Part shown: piece after piece, positions 1 through 11,462 of the stretch
How the letters are laid out: each line of letters opens with the position of its first letter
Numbering within the stretch: the stretch's first letter is position 1
Assembly: GCA_016223145.1 (NCBI GenBank)
Contig: JACRPN010000009.1
Span: forward strand, 186,001-250,000
Direction of reading: 5' to 3'
Origin: Armatimonadota bacterium
Lineage (GTDB): Bacteria > Armatimonadota > Fimbriimonadia > Fimbriimonadales > Fimbriimonadaceae
DNA length: 64,000 nt
Notes under the pieces: generated by a model
Told to the model about the DNA's origin: nothing
The model's input: only the letters and a program-made list of their open reading frames with translations
Database searches by the model: none
Position numbers and translations under genes: made by a program

Positions 1-235
1 CGCCTCCCTTCAAAAGGCCCTCGAGGGAATCGAGCACGAGGCCGCCGCTGGGCGCTGCCGAACCGTGGCAGCTCGCGCAGTGCGCCTTCAAGAGCGCAAG
101 CACCTTTGCCGGATCGGCTCCTGAACTTGGAGACTGCTTGGATTGAGGTCCGCCGGAGGCAGCAAAAACCAAAGCGGTCGGCGCCAGGGCGAAAAGCGCC
201 CTGGCGGCCCATGTCGTAGCCCCGTGGAAATCCAT
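1..235 (-). CDS. Secreted c-type cytochrome domain protein, C-terminus off the window edge
   Basis: The frame starts at ATG 235 and runs off the left edge, so only 78 residues are seen. A hydrophobic N-terminal stretch looks like a signal peptide. It is followed by the heme-attachment motif CASCHG and then a GGLVLDS...LLKGG stretch. That layout (CxxCH followed by G-L-x-L-D-S and L-L-K-G-G) is typical of the planctomycete cytochrome C domain (PSCyt1) that heads DUF1549/DUF1553 proteins. Those proteins are exported and thought to act in polymer breakdown or electron transfer. A CATAAT box lies 12 bases before the ATG. The family assignment rests on a short N-terminal piece; the rest of the gene lies outside the window. 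Confidence 0.6.
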   Translation of the reverse strand, partial: MDFHGATTWAARALFALAPTALVFAASGGPQSKQSPSSGADPAKVLALLKAHCASCHGSAAPSGGLVLDSLEGLLKGG

Positions 236-294
236 ACTTAGGCTTCCATTATGCAGAGGTTCTTGGCACCTTCCAAGGGGCCGTTCAAAGGATA

Positions 295-750
295 CTAGGG
301 TCCCTTGCCGTCCGAGCCGCTTCCTTGCGCCTCAGACCTCCTTTCCAGGCCCCAGAGCCAGAGTTCCAGCTTGGGATCATCACCGATCTTGGCGATGACC
401 TCATCCTTTTCGCCGATGAGGACGCCATCTTCCGGCAGGTGCTGGGCGGCAAGCGTTGTGCCGGGATCGAGCGCGTCGGCGCGGTAGATGGGCTTGTCGT
501 TGTTTGTGAAGTCGAAGGACCCCTGCGTTCCCGTCAAGCGGCCGGTTCCCCAAACCTCGGCAACCGGGAGGTCGCCCTCCACCTTCCAGGTAGGCATCGC
601 GACGAGATAGGTCTTGCCATCCTCGGGGCTCCGCCATTCTTTGATGTCGGAGCGGAGAAGCATGACCGTCGGGGCCGGCTCACCTGAGCAGCCCGCAAGT
701 GCCAGCGTAGCCACTGCTAGGAGCAGCAACGCCTTAAGCGTCTGTTTCAT
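295..750 (-). CDS. Predicted lipoprotein, unknown function
   Basis: A 151-residue protein starting at ATG 750, chosen because AGGAAGG lies about 7 bases upstream and the first residues form a lipoprotein signal peptide (MKQTLKALLLLAV..LAGC), with lipobox LAGC before Cys20-21. An upstream in-frame start would put the signal peptide inside the protein and is unlikely. The mature part is hydrophilic, with several Trp and Asp-Gly turns, and matches no family I recognise. It probably sits in a membrane facing the periplasm or outside. It lies 59 bases upstream of the cytochrome-domain gene on the same strand. Confidence 0.75.
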   Translation of the reverse strand: MKQTLKALLLLAVATLALAGCSGEPAPTVMLLRSDIKEWRSPEDGKTYLVAMPTWKVEGDLPVAEVWGTGRLTGTQGSFDFTNNDKPIYRADALDPGTTLAAQHLPEDGVLIGEKDEVIAKIGDDPKLELWLWGLERRSEAQGSGSDGKGP

Positions 751-916
751 TGTTTTCCTTCCTGTTGAGCGTTCGCGCCTCCGGTGTCGTAACCCGAGGG
801 CGTCCAACTAGCACAACCGGCCCCAAGGCGGGCCGGTTCCTGACAGGGCCCGCGCGGATTGGGGCGGGCTGCGCCGCCCCTCTTTTCGGAGAAAACGGGC
901 AGCCGACCCCGAAGGA

Positions 917-1054
917 GACTACTGAGAGGTGTCCCCACAGGAGACTATTGATGAGGTGTCCCCGCATGGGACAGCAGAGAGTAGCCAGGGGTTGAGCGAA
1001 GTGAAACCCCAGGTTTGCGTCACCTCGAAACCAGCACCCCAACGGGGTGCCACC
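917..1054 (-). repeat. Three-hairpin intergenic repeat, copy 1 (reverse orientation)
   Basis: Three hairpins follow each other: a TGTCCCC/GGGGACA-type pair at 957-973, a CCAGGGGTT...AACCCCTGG-type pair at 985-1013, and GCACCCC/GGGGTGC at 1034-1050. A partial duplicate of the first hairpin lies at 917-933. The same trio in the opposite orientation occurs at 19469-19564 and 24299-24397. The repeat ends inside the longest possible reading frame of the downstream priA and argues against the earliest start of that gene. Confidence 0.75.
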
Positions 1055-1095
1055 ATTCCATTGAGGCAATTCCGGGCGGACCCCGAAGAGAGATC

Positions 1096-3549
<2,454 letters not shown>

Positions 3550-3565
3550 TGGACCCGGAGGCGGC

Positions 3566-5110
3566 TTACTCCTCCGTCGCCGGCGGGGCATCCGTATCGT
3601 CCAGCACCACGTCCCTTTTTTCCTTGATCAGGATCCCACCGACGATCGCCGTGATGAGGGCGATCGAGATCGGATAGGCAAGCCCCATCAGCTTGTTCCC
3701 CGTGCCCTTCGAGACGGCCGTGACGATCACCGGTACCAGGCCGCCGAACACGCCGTTGCCGATGTGATACGGGATGCTGAGACTCGTGTAGCGAACGCGA
3801 GTCGGAAAGAGTTCGACCAAGAACGCCGCGATGGGCCCATACACCATCGTGACAAACACCACCTGCAGCAGCACATATAAGCTGAGGGCTACCATCATGC
3901 CGCCGCTCGGCGTAAGGGTCTTCTTGGTTTCCTGCTTGGGCTTGGGGTTCTCGTCGTCGACGGGGGTTCGGTCGATCACTTCGACTTTGAAGCTCGAACC
4001 GTCGTCGTAGTTGGTGATCGTGGTGGCCGTGACTACCGTTTCTTGGGTCTTGGGGTCCACCGTGGTCTTCGTTCCGACCGCCGGCTGCCCAGCCACCGGC
4101 TGAAGATCCTGTACGTTCGCCGCCGAAGCCATCCCAGCATAGATCGGCAGATAGGCGAACGCCGCGAGGACCATGCCGGCGATGATGATCGGCTTGCGTC
4201 CGATGCGGTCGGAGAGCGCCCCGAAGTAGATGAAGAGCGGGGTGCCGATCAGGAGCGCGATGGCGACGATGACGCTGGCGGCGCCTTTGTCGATATTGAG
4301 TTCGGTTTGAAGGAAATAGAGCGCATTGAATTGGCCGGTGTACCAGACCACGCCCTGGCCCATCGTGGCGCCGAAGAGCGCCAGGAACACGAGCTTGCGG
4401 TTCGTTGGGTTCCGGAAGCTCTCGGTAAGCGGGTTCTTGGAAACGGCGCCTCTTTCTTTGAGTCTGCTAAAGAGGGGCGATTCCTGCATCCGAGCCCGGA
4501 TCACATAAGAGAACACAACCAGCACCAAGCTCAAGAGAAACGGGATGCGCCAGCCCCAGGCGTCGAAGTCGGCACTGGATAGGTTCTGCCGGACGAGCAG
4601 AATCACTCCCAACGAAACGAACATGCCGAGCGTCGCCGTGGTTTGAATGAACGACGTGTAGTACCCCCGCCTTCCGTCAGGAGCGTGCTCCGCGACATAG
4701 GTCGCCGCGCCACCGTATTCGCCCCCCAGCGCCAGGCCCTGGATGAGCCGGAAGGTCAGCAGAAGGAGCGGGGCGAACACGCCGATCTGGGTGTAGGTGG
4801 GCAAGAGGCCGATGGCGAACGTGGAGCCACCCATCAGCAGCAGCGTGACCAGAAACGTGGTCTTCCGCCCGATCACGTCACCGAGCTTCCCGAAGAATGC
4901 CGCGCCGAAGGGTCGGACCAAAAAGCCGGTGGCAAAGGTTGCCAACGTATTTAGAAGGCCGGCGGTCGGGTTGTCCTTAGGAAAGAAGTTCGGCGCGAGC
5001 GTGGTGGCGAGCACCCCGAAAATGTAGAAGTCGTACCACTCGATCATCGTGCCGACCGAACTGGCCGTAATGACCCTGGCAAGGACCGATCCGTTCTGCT
5101 TGATTGCCAT
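3566..5110 (-). CDS. MFS transporter, metabolite:H+ symporter (MHS) type
   Basis: A 514-residue, 12-helix permease. MHS signatures are clear: SVGTMIEWYDFYIFG at the start, the loop 2-3 motif GDVIGRK, RLIQGLALGGEYGGA in helix 4, and SDRIGRKP between helices 8 and 9. Relatives (ProP, KgtP, ShiA) import small organic acids, betaines or shikimate with protons; the substrate here cannot be read from sequence. It differs by a hydrophilic insertion of about 75 residues (about 325-400), rich in Thr, Asp and Pro, between two membrane helices in the C-terminal half. It lies downstream of the GH3 gene on the same strand with a 174-base gap, so co-transcription is possible but unproven. Confidence 0.9.
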   Translation of the reverse strand: MAIKQNGSVLARVITASSVGTMIEWYDFYIFGVLATTLAPNFFPKDNPTAGLLNTLATFATGFLVRPFGAAFFGKLGDVIGRKTTFLVTLLLMGGSTFAIGLLPTYTQIGVFAPLLLLTFRLIQGLALGGEYGGAATYVAEHAPDGRRGYYTSFIQTTATLGMFVSLGVILLVRQNLSSADFDAWGWRIPFLLSLVLVVFSYVIRARMQESPLFSRLKERGAVSKNPLTESFRNPTNRKLVFLALFGATMGQGVVWYTGQFNALYFLQTELNIDKGAASVIVAIALLIGTPLFIYFGALSDRIGRKPIIIAGMVLAAFAYLPIYAGMASAANVQDLQPVAGQPAVGTKTTVDPKTQETVVTATTITNYDDGSSFKVEVIDRTPVDDENPKPKQETKKTLTPSGGMMVALSLYVLLQVVFVTMVYGPIAAFLVELFPTRVRYTSLSIPYHIGNGVFGGLVPVIVTAVSKGTGNKLMGLAYPISIALITAIVGGILIKEKRDVVLDDTDAPPATEE

Positions 5111-5284
5111 ACCCCAGTGACCTATGAGGCTGCGTCAATGCGTCTGGATGTCTCGGCCTCTTCCGTGATGAAGGCTTCCAAACCCGTGACTGACGGACAC
5201 AATGACGCAGCTTCCAATGAGGGAGGCAATTCAAGAGGCCGGCAGTTGATTCCTTCTTTTGGGCTTGCGAAAACTCGGTGCTCT

Positions 5285-7396
5285 TCAAGCGCCGTCCATT
5301 AGGAAGTGTTCCTGCCCCAGCTCGAAGCCCGCGCGCAGCCTGATGTCCGCACTGCTTGATCCGATTTGGACCTCGAACTGGCCAGGCTCGGCGACGAACC
5401 CCTTGCGCGATGGATCGTAGTACGCCAATGCGTCTGGCCCGAGTTCGAGTTCGATCTTGGCGGCTTCTCCGGGCTTAAGGGCGACCTTGCGAAAGGCCTT
5501 GAGCTCTTTGGGTGGCCTGGGGAGGGCGCTTTCGAGATCTGCCACGTAGACCTGGGCGACCTCCTGTCCGGCTCTGGAGCCGATGTTCTTGACCGAAAAG
5601 GCAATAGAAACAGAGCCTCCAGCAAGCGATTGCACCGAACAATTTGAATATTCAAAGCTCGTGTAAGAAAGGCCGTGGCCGAACGGGAACAGGGGCTCGA
5701 TCCGCTTCTCGTCAAACCACCTGTATCCAACGAAGATCCCCTCCTCATAGGTGGTTTCCAGGTCGACACCAGGGTAGGTGCCGTTGGCGTGCGCCGGGGA
5801 ATCTTCGAGCCTGGCCGGGAAGGTGCAGGGCAGTTTTCCGCCTGGGTTCGTGTCGCCGAAGAGCGCTTCGGCGATGGCCGAGCCGGCTTCCATCCCTGGA
5901 TACCACGCAGCGATTACAGCCTTGACGGCGCCCAGCCAGGGCATCTCCACCGGCCCGCCGGTCTCCAGGACCACGATCGTGTTCGGGTTCGCTTCGGCCA
6001 CCCGCGCGATGAGTTCGTCCTGCTGGTAAGGCAGCTTCATGTCGCGGCGGTCGGTGGCCTCATCGTCGAGAAACGGGGTGTGGTTCAGTCCGGCGATGAT
6101 GACGGCGACTTCGGCGTGCTTCGCCGCATCGACCGCACGGCCGATCAGCCCCTGTCCACCGCCCTGCCGGTAGCCCATCGAGAAGGTCACGTTCGCCTGG
6201 GCCCCGGCGCGCTTGGTGATGCCCTGCAGGGGGGTGATTTCGTAGAACGCCTTAATGCCCGAACTGCCGCCGCCGGGCGCGTGCAGCCTGACGGCGTTCT
6301 CGCCGATCACGGCGATCGAGCCCACGGTGTCGGCTGAGATTGGCAGCGCGGCGTTCTCGTTTTTCAACAGCACGAGGCTTTCCGCGGCGATCGTTTTCGC
6401 TGAATTGTGATGCGCAGGAGTGTTCAGAGCGCCATCGGGCCTGCCATCGAAGGCGCCGGTCCAGAACATCACCCGCAGGTTCCTTCGCACCTTTTCATCG
6501 AGGGTTTCCACCGAAAAGGCGCCGCTCTTGAGGCCCTCGAGGTAAGGCCCAGAAAGGTAATAGTCCTCGTAGGGCTTCTCCGTGCCCATTTCCAGGTCAA
6601 GCCCGTTCTCGACCGCCTGAGGCGTGTCGTGGGTTCCAGCCCAGTCCGACATCACCAGCCCTTTAAACGCCCATTCCCCTTTGAGAACGTCGTTCAGCAG
6701 GTAGGCGTTGTGGCAGCAGTGCTCGCCCCGGAACCGGTTGTAGGCGCCCATCAGCGTCCAGACCCCCGCCTCCTGAACGGCGGCTTTGAAGGCCGGCAGG
6801 TAAATCTCGCGGAGCGCGCGTTCGTCCATCTCGACGTTCACGCGCATGCGCTGGGTCTCCTGGTTGTTGGCCGCGAAATGCTTGATGCACGAGGCCACCT
6901 TGTGCGATTGAACGGCCTTAACATAGGGAACCGACATCTGCGCTGCAAGCACGGGGTCTTCGCCGAAGTATTCGAAGTTGCGGCCATTAAGGGGCGTGCG
7001 CATGATGTTCACGCCAGGCCCCAGCATGATGTGTTTGCCGCGCGCCAAAGCCTCCTCGCCGATCACATGGCCGTAGGCCTTCGCACACTCCGGGTTCCAG
7101 GTTGCCGCGAGTCCGATGAGCGCGGGCAGACAAGAGGCAAAGTCGTCCGTGCGCCCGGCGGAATACCAGGTATCGGGCCCGACGTCTTCCCTCACGCCGT
7201 GAGGACCATCCGAGAGCCAGCGCGTGGGGATGCCCAGCCGCGGAATCGCGTTGGTGGTGAATTTCGTGTCTCCGTGAACCAGGGACACCTTCTCTTCAAG
7301 GGTCAAACGGCCGAGCAGATCCTCCACGCGGGCTTCAAGAGAGAGATTCGAATCGAGATAGGGGGCGCACTCGGGCGAGGATGCAGTTGTGGACAT
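5285..7396 (-). CDS. Glycoside hydrolase family 3, beta-glucosidase-like
   Basis: A 703-residue enzyme expected to remove terminal beta-linked sugars with retention. Start ATG 7396 was chosen because AGGGTAG lies upstream and the conserved region (LTLEEKVSLVHG) follows soon after; an earlier in-frame start adds about 43 unconserved residues. Domains: N-terminal TIM-barrel with KHFAANNQE and nucleophile Asp251 in VMSDWAGTHD; GH3 C-terminal sandwich (LLKNENAALPI, GPVEMPWL, ALFGDTNPGGKLP); fibronectin III-like end (VKNIGSRAGQEVAQVYV). No signal peptide is evident, so it probably acts on imported oligosaccharides in the cytoplasm. The adjacent symporter could feed or share its regulation. Confidence 0.95.
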   Translation of the reverse strand: MSTTASSPECAPYLDSNLSLEARVEDLLGRLTLEEKVSLVHGDTKFTTNAIPRLGIPTRWLSDGPHGVREDVGPDTWYSAGRTDDFASCLPALIGLAATWNPECAKAYGHVIGEEALARGKHIMLGPGVNIMRTPLNGRNFEYFGEDPVLAAQMSVPYVKAVQSHKVASCIKHFAANNQETQRMRVNVEMDERALREIYLPAFKAAVQEAGVWTLMGAYNRFRGEHCCHNAYLLNDVLKGEWAFKGLVMSDWAGTHDTPQAVENGLDLEMGTEKPYEDYYLSGPYLEGLKSGAFSVETLDEKVRRNLRVMFWTGAFDGRPDGALNTPAHHNSAKTIAAESLVLLKNENAALPISADTVGSIAVIGENAVRLHAPGGGSSGIKAFYEITPLQGITKRAGAQANVTFSMGYRQGGGQGLIGRAVDAAKHAEVAVIIAGLNHTPFLDDEATDRRDMKLPYQQDELIARVAEANPNTIVVLETGGPVEMPWLGAVKAVIAAWYPGMEAGSAIAEALFGDTNPGGKLPCTFPARLEDSPAHANGTYPGVDLETTYEEGIFVGYRWFDEKRIEPLFPFGHGLSYTSFEYSNCSVQSLAGGSVSIAFSVKNIGSRAGQEVAQVYVADLESALPRPPKELKAFRKVALKPGEAAKIELELGPDALAYYDPSRKGFVAEPGQFEVQIGSSSADIRLRAGFELGQEHFLMDGA

Positions 7397-7554
7397 CGGA
7401 CTACCCTGAGTATGCCGCACCTTGGGGCGAGTTAGCCGATGCGCTGATGCCGGACGCGCTGGATTTGGGGCCAGGAGTCTCGGAACCCGGCAATTCTGCC
7501 GAAAATTGCGGATAGACTGGCCCAACTAGCCAGACGCGATTGTGCAGGTGCTCC

Positions 7555-9702
7555 ATGCTGTTCCTGACCTCAGCCGTTCTCCTCGGCGTGTCGCTGGGCC
7601 ATCGGCCGGCCGAGCTTTCACCCCTTGATGCCAACGTGGAATTTCGCTGCGCCGGAATGCCGGCAAGCCGAGCGCTCAAAGAGCTGGGTGAAAAGTGCGG
7701 CGTGTCTCTTTCGGCATCGGGTCCCGCGAAGGACCTGGTGCTGGTCCTTGATTTCAAGGACGTCGCGCTGAAAGAGGTCCTGCCCAAGATCGCCAAGGCC
7801 GCAAGTGCCGAGTGGAGCGAGAGCAAGGGCGGGTTCGTGCTGAACCGTTCGTCAAAGCTCTTGCAAGAGCAGAGCCGAAAGCACCTGGAGTTGCGAGCGA
7901 AGGCGTTCGCCGAGTCGCAGGAGAAGGTCCGAAAGCAACTTGGAGCGGGTAGCGACTTCGATGAGGGGAGCGCCAAGCGGCTGGGTCTTGAGATCGGCGC
8001 TTTCGTCCAGAACGCCGCACAAGGGAACCCGGAACAGAACTATGAAGGGATGAACGCGTTGGAGGGCAAGCTCCCGGCCCAGGCACTTGCCAAGCGGCTC
8101 ACGGTCCTTCTCGATCCCGCGGCGTTGGCCCTTCTGGACAACCACGAGGTGGCCGTCTACGCCATGAACCCCAACCGGATGCAACGGCCGTTGCCACCCG
8201 GAGCACGCGCTGAGATCGAGCGCTTTTCACGAGAGATCGCACTTTTAGCGGCGCATCTGCCCAAGGACCCCGATTCACGGGCGATGATGCGCTTGGGGTC
8301 CGGCGTCCGCGAAGCGTATGCCTGGCGGAGGGCCGGCATCCAGACCCCCAGCACCCTGCTCTGCAAGGTGTTCAGCCAGGAGGACCGGCGTTTTCGGGTG
8401 GAAATCATCCTCGCCGACGACTCGGGCAAGCGGATCGGCAGCGGCTCCGTTTACATGGCGCCGGAGCAGGATATGCCCACGCCGCCCAAACCGGGCGAAA
8501 CGCCCGCCGGCGAGAAACCGATCGAACTCACACCCGAGGCCGACGAGTTGGTCTCGGGCATCAAGGCCGCGATGAGACGCGAAGATGGCGCGGGCGACTT
8601 TCCGGCGCTCTCCCCCAAGCTGCGCGAGATGATCCTGAACCCGGAAAAGCATGAACTGGCCGAGGCGGGAGCCGGTCCGATGCTGATGGCGGCAGCAAAG
8701 GCGAAGGGGGTGCATCTTGCGGCATGCGTTCCCGACTTTCTGGCGTTTCTCTTGCCGATGCTGACGGCTGTGGGCTTTACCACTCCCTCCCAGCTTCTAG
8801 GCAACCTGCGCGGTCCCTACATGGAGAGCGTGGCCGAGGAGCAGAACGGGTGGCTGGTCATCCATCCGGTGGACCCTGTCGAGGTCGAAAAGCCCTTCGT
8901 CGAGCGCGCGCTTTTGGGGCGAACCGTGCGGTCAGCGGTGGCCAACGGGTCGCTGAGCCTCGACGAGCTCGCCGATTTCGCAGTGCGCCACAAGGGCTCG
9001 CCCGAGGAGTCCGCCCTGATGCCGCATCTCCTGTTCTTTGGCTCCAGGTCGGCAAGCTTCATCGGCAACTCGAACTGGCCCTTTTTGAAGCTCCATGGAC
9101 TGCTGTCCGCACAGCAGAAAGAGGCTTTGTTTTCGGGAAAGTCGTTGCGGCTCGGCGAGCTTTCGGGGCCCGTTCAAACGCAGCTTGCCCGCATGCTCTA
9201 CTGGGAGCAGATCAGGAGCTTTCGAAGCCGCGAACCTCAGCGGTACGATCCCGAGCGCTTCGATGACCCGACCCAGACCCTGTCGCACGAAGCCACGCTA
9301 TGGTATCCAAACGGCCTGCCTTCAGGCACGATGCTGACGGGCACGGCCACCATTGGAACCACAATCAAGTTCCGAGGTACTCAGGAGGGAGGCTATTCGA
9401 CCAGCGGTGACTGGCCGCCCGGCGCGGTCGCGAACTACCTTTTGGCCAAGGAGCGCGGAGATGCATGGGCCTCGATGATGGACTTGAAGAGCTTCCAGGC
9501 TGCGGAAAAGACGGAGGTCACCTATGAGGTGGACGCCGGCGGGCCAACGACCTACCTTGGGAATCTTGAGGTGCTTCGTACCTTGGGAAACGCGGTTGAC
9601 AGTCTGGAGAAGCTCCCTGCTGAGGTTTGGGCCCAAATCCAGCAGCAAGTGAAACTCCTGCGCGAAACCGCAAACAATCGGCGCATTCCGCCACGTCGGT
9701 AA
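7555..9702 (+). CDS. Large secreted protein with N-terminal STN-like domain
   Basis: A 715-residue protein. Start ATG 7555 has AGGTG 6 bases upstream; a TTG at 7540 is a weaker alternative. A signal peptide (MLFLTSAVLLGVSLG) is followed at about 25-95 by a short alpha/beta domain (MPASRALKELGEKCGVSL..VLDFKDVALKEVLPKIAKA) with the pattern of secretin/TonB short N-terminal (STN) domains. The rest has a charged helical segment, a Pro-rich linker near residue 310 and no recognised enzyme motif. It does not contain a secretin or TonB barrel. It is divergent from the GH3 gene and precedes the FHA gene by 32 bases. Function unknown. Confidence 0.7.
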   Translation: MLFLTSAVLLGVSLGHRPAELSPLDANVEFRCAGMPASRALKELGEKCGVSLSASGPAKDLVLVLDFKDVALKEVLPKIAKAASAEWSESKGGFVLNRSSKLLQEQSRKHLELRAKAFAESQEKVRKQLGAGSDFDEGSAKRLGLEIGAFVQNAAQGNPEQNYEGMNALEGKLPAQALAKRLTVLLDPAALALLDNHEVAVYAMNPNRMQRPLPPGARAEIERFSREIALLAAHLPKDPDSRAMMRLGSGVREAYAWRRAGIQTPSTLLCKVFSQEDRRFRVEIILADDSGKRIGSGSVYMAPEQDMPTPPKPGETPAGEKPIELTPEADELVSGIKAAMRREDGAGDFPALSPKLREMILNPEKHELAEAGAGPMLMAAAKAKGVHLAACVPDFLAFLLPMLTAVGFTTPSQLLGNLRGPYMESVAEEQNGWLVIHPVDPVEVEKPFVERALLGRTVRSAVANGSLSLDELADFAVRHKGSPEESALMPHLLFFGSRSASFIGNSNWPFLKLHGLLSAQQKEALFSGKSLRLGELSGPVQTQLARMLYWEQIRSFRSREPQRYDPERFDDPTQTLSHEATLWYPNGLPSGTMLTGTATIGTTIKFRGTQEGGYSTSGDWPPGAVANYLLAKERGDAWASMMDLKSFQAAEKTEVTYEVDAGGPTTYLGNLEVLRTLGNAVDSLEKLPAEVWAQIQQQVKLLRETANNRRIPPRR

Positions 9703-9734
9703 GATGGGGTTGCTGCTTAGCTCAAACCGTGCCT

Positions 9735-10691
9735 ATGAACCCAAACGTCACCCAGCTCTTGTCCGCCGACCCGAACCGCACCGTCATGGGGACGGCGCCG
9801 ACCCTAAACGCCACCCAGACGATCAAGCCGGTGCAGTGTCCGGTGTGCAAGACCTTCAACCCCGCCGGAGTGATGTTCTGCGTGGAGTGCGGGCTGATCT
9901 TCGATCGGGCGCTGCCGGACGACGCCTTCGGCGCGCCGGTCGTGCGTCTGCCCGTGCTGGTGGACTCGAACGGCAAGGAGTTCCCCATCCGTCCCGGCGC
10001 GAACGTGGTTGGCCGCGAGGGCGATGTGATGCTGGCCGACGCGAAGGTCAGCCGCCGCCACGCGCAAATCACCTCGAATGACGGCACGTTTGAACTCGAA
10101 GACCTGGGAAGCACCAACGGGACCGAGTGGAACGGCGAGAAGCTGGCGCAAGGGGACAAGCGGACCCTGAGCCAGGGCGACAAGGTGTCGTTTGGGGGCA
10201 TTGAGCTGACGCTCTCGATGCCTGGTGCAGCCGGTTCGACCGAGATGCTCAGCCCGAACCGGACGGCGATGCTCTCCGGGCCGCCGAGCGTAGGCAAAGG
10301 TACAGAGGGACAAGGGGACCAAGGGACAGAGGGACCAGGGGACGAAGGGACCGCTCCTTCATCCGCGGACCTCGGACCTCGGACCTCGGACCCTGCGCCT
10401 TCACCGGCCGCCTACCTGTCCATCGACGGCAGCGACATGCCCTTGAAATCCGGCGTCAACACCTTCGGCCGCAAGCCGGAGAACGACGTGCAGATCGTAG
10501 ACCCTTACGTAAGCGGGAAGCACGGGGTCATCGATGTGCGCGAAGATGGCATCTACCTTACCGACTCGGGCAGCACCAACGGAACCTTGATGAACGGCGA
10601 AAAGCTAGAGCCGAACGCGGAGAAGCTCGTCACGGAGGAGGATGAGATCAGGATCGGCGGGTTGGTGCTGCGGATCAGGGCTGCGGCTTGA
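9735..10691 (+). CDS. Zinc-ribbon protein with two FHA domains
   Basis: A 318-residue protein that probably binds phosphothreonine peptides and so reads Ser/Thr kinase signals. It has an N-terminal zinc ribbon (CPVCKTFNPAGVMFCVECG), a first FHA domain at about 85-160 (VGREGDVMLADAKVSRRHAQI..LGSTNGT) and a second at about 235-315 (FGRKPENDVQIVDPYVSGKHGVI..SGSTNGT). Each FHA has the Gly-Arg, Ser-x-x-His and Ser-Thr-Asn-Gly residues that hold the phosphopeptide. The linker is low-complexity and encoded by short direct repeats; its DLGPRTSD stretch recurs in the PP2C phosphatase at 23.6 kb. A TAAGAT box at 9701 could drive it. Confidence 0.9.
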   Translation: MNPNVTQLLSADPNRTVMGTAPTLNATQTIKPVQCPVCKTFNPAGVMFCVECGLIFDRALPDDAFGAPVVRLPVLVDSNGKEFPIRPGANVVGREGDVMLADAKVSRRHAQITSNDGTFELEDLGSTNGTEWNGEKLAQGDKRTLSQGDKVSFGGIELTLSMPGAAGSTEMLSPNRTAMLSGPPSVGKGTEGQGDQGTEGPGDEGTAPSSADLGPRTSDPAPSPAAYLSIDGSDMPLKSGVNTFGRKPENDVQIVDPYVSGKHGVIDVREDGIYLTDSGSTNGTLMNGEKLEPNAEKLVTEEDEIRIGGLVLRIRAAA

Positions 10692-10963
10692 GGCCGGTAT
10701 TCGATTCGGTGTTTGGCGGGGTCCTTGTTGCGCTTGATCTTGCGATCTTTTGGGCTTTTCTGCGGAGAGATAAGCCTGAAGTAAGTGAAGCTCGACAGAC
10801 ACTTGTTCTGCTGGTCTTGGGAACCTTGGCTGGCGTCGCGATCTGGAACTACTGGCGTGACTTCGCGGGCATCATTCTCCTATGTGCCGCGATTCCCGTG
10901 GCGGTTTTTGCGACCATCGAGAGGATCGATGCGCGGAAAGCTCGCAAGAAACGCAATGCCTGA
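10688..10963 (+). CDS. Small three-helix membrane protein
   Basis: A 91-residue protein whose TTG start overlaps the FHA gene stop by four bases (TTGA), which suggests translational coupling. Three hydrophobic segments can be seen (GGVLVALDLAIFWAFL, TLVLLVLGTLAGVAIW, IILLCAAIPVAVFATI), followed by a basic tail (RKARKKRNA) that would stay in the cytoplasm. I recognise no family. Position suggests a membrane partner of the FHA protein, but that is inference. Confidence 0.6.
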   Translation: MRPVFDSVFGGVLVALDLAIFWAFLRRDKPEVSEARQTLVLLVLGTLAGVAIWNYWRDFAGIILLCAAIPVAVFATIERIDARKARKKRNA

Positions 10964-11010
10964 TCAAAACCTATGCAAAGATGTCCCTAAGTGAGAGGGG
11001 AAGCATCTTG

Positions 11011-11415
11011 ATGAACTCGCTCAAACGCTCAAGTGACTCTGACATGAAGAGGCTCGTTCCAGGCCTCGTAGCCTACGGCTTGGCAGTCTGCGGCGGCTAT
11101 GTGCTTGTGCAGGGAGCACTTCTGGCCATCGCCTACCAAATCGGTTCGGACGGAAGGGCTCCGCTGTTCAGAATTTTGGCATCGCTTACTTCTGTGTCCG
11201 TTGCCGTTGTGCTGATTCAGTTTGCCAAACGGTTCCGGCAGGGGCCCCACCAACGTGGCCAGCGGTTTTGGTTTCATGTCGCCGCGTTTGTGTGCCTTTT
11301 GCCAGGCGTGGCCGCCTGGTTTCTGGACAGATCCTTCGCGTCCAGCTGGTTCAATGCCGGTCTCACCTGCCTCGCCGGAACAATGATCTTCAGGTTCGCT
11401 TACCGTTCAGCGTAG
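11011..11415 (+). CDS. Predicted four-helix membrane protein
   Basis: A 134-residue protein. ATG 11011 is preferred because GAGAGGGG ends 10 bases upstream; an in-frame ATG at 10981 has no ribosome site. Four hydrophobic segments (LVAYGLAVCGGYVLV, FRILASLTSVSVAVVLI, HVAAFVCLLPGVAAW, AGLTCLAGTMIF) are separated by basic loops. No recognised family. It sits 47 bases after the small membrane protein and may share its transcript. Confidence 0.55.
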   Translation: MNSLKRSSDSDMKRLVPGLVAYGLAVCGGYVLVQGALLAIAYQIGSDGRAPLFRILASLTSVSVAVVLIQFAKRFRQGPHQRGQRFWFHVAAFVCLLPGVAAWFLDRSFASSWFNAGLTCLAGTMIFRFAYRSA

Positions 11416-11462
11416 AGGGCCAAACGGCCCGTCCAGCCTCATCAATCGACCACAATGGCCCA

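Noticed and set aside
1015-1095. N-terminal extension of PriA from ATG 1015
   Set aside because: The extension is largely translation of the third hairpin of an intergenic repeat and has no ribosome site or family similarity.
4043-4582. Long plus-strand frames antisense to the MHS transporter, and similar frames antisense to GH3, korA and the FAD oxidoreductase
   Set aside because: All are shadows of clearly functional genes and show Arg/His/Pro-rich composition without motifs.
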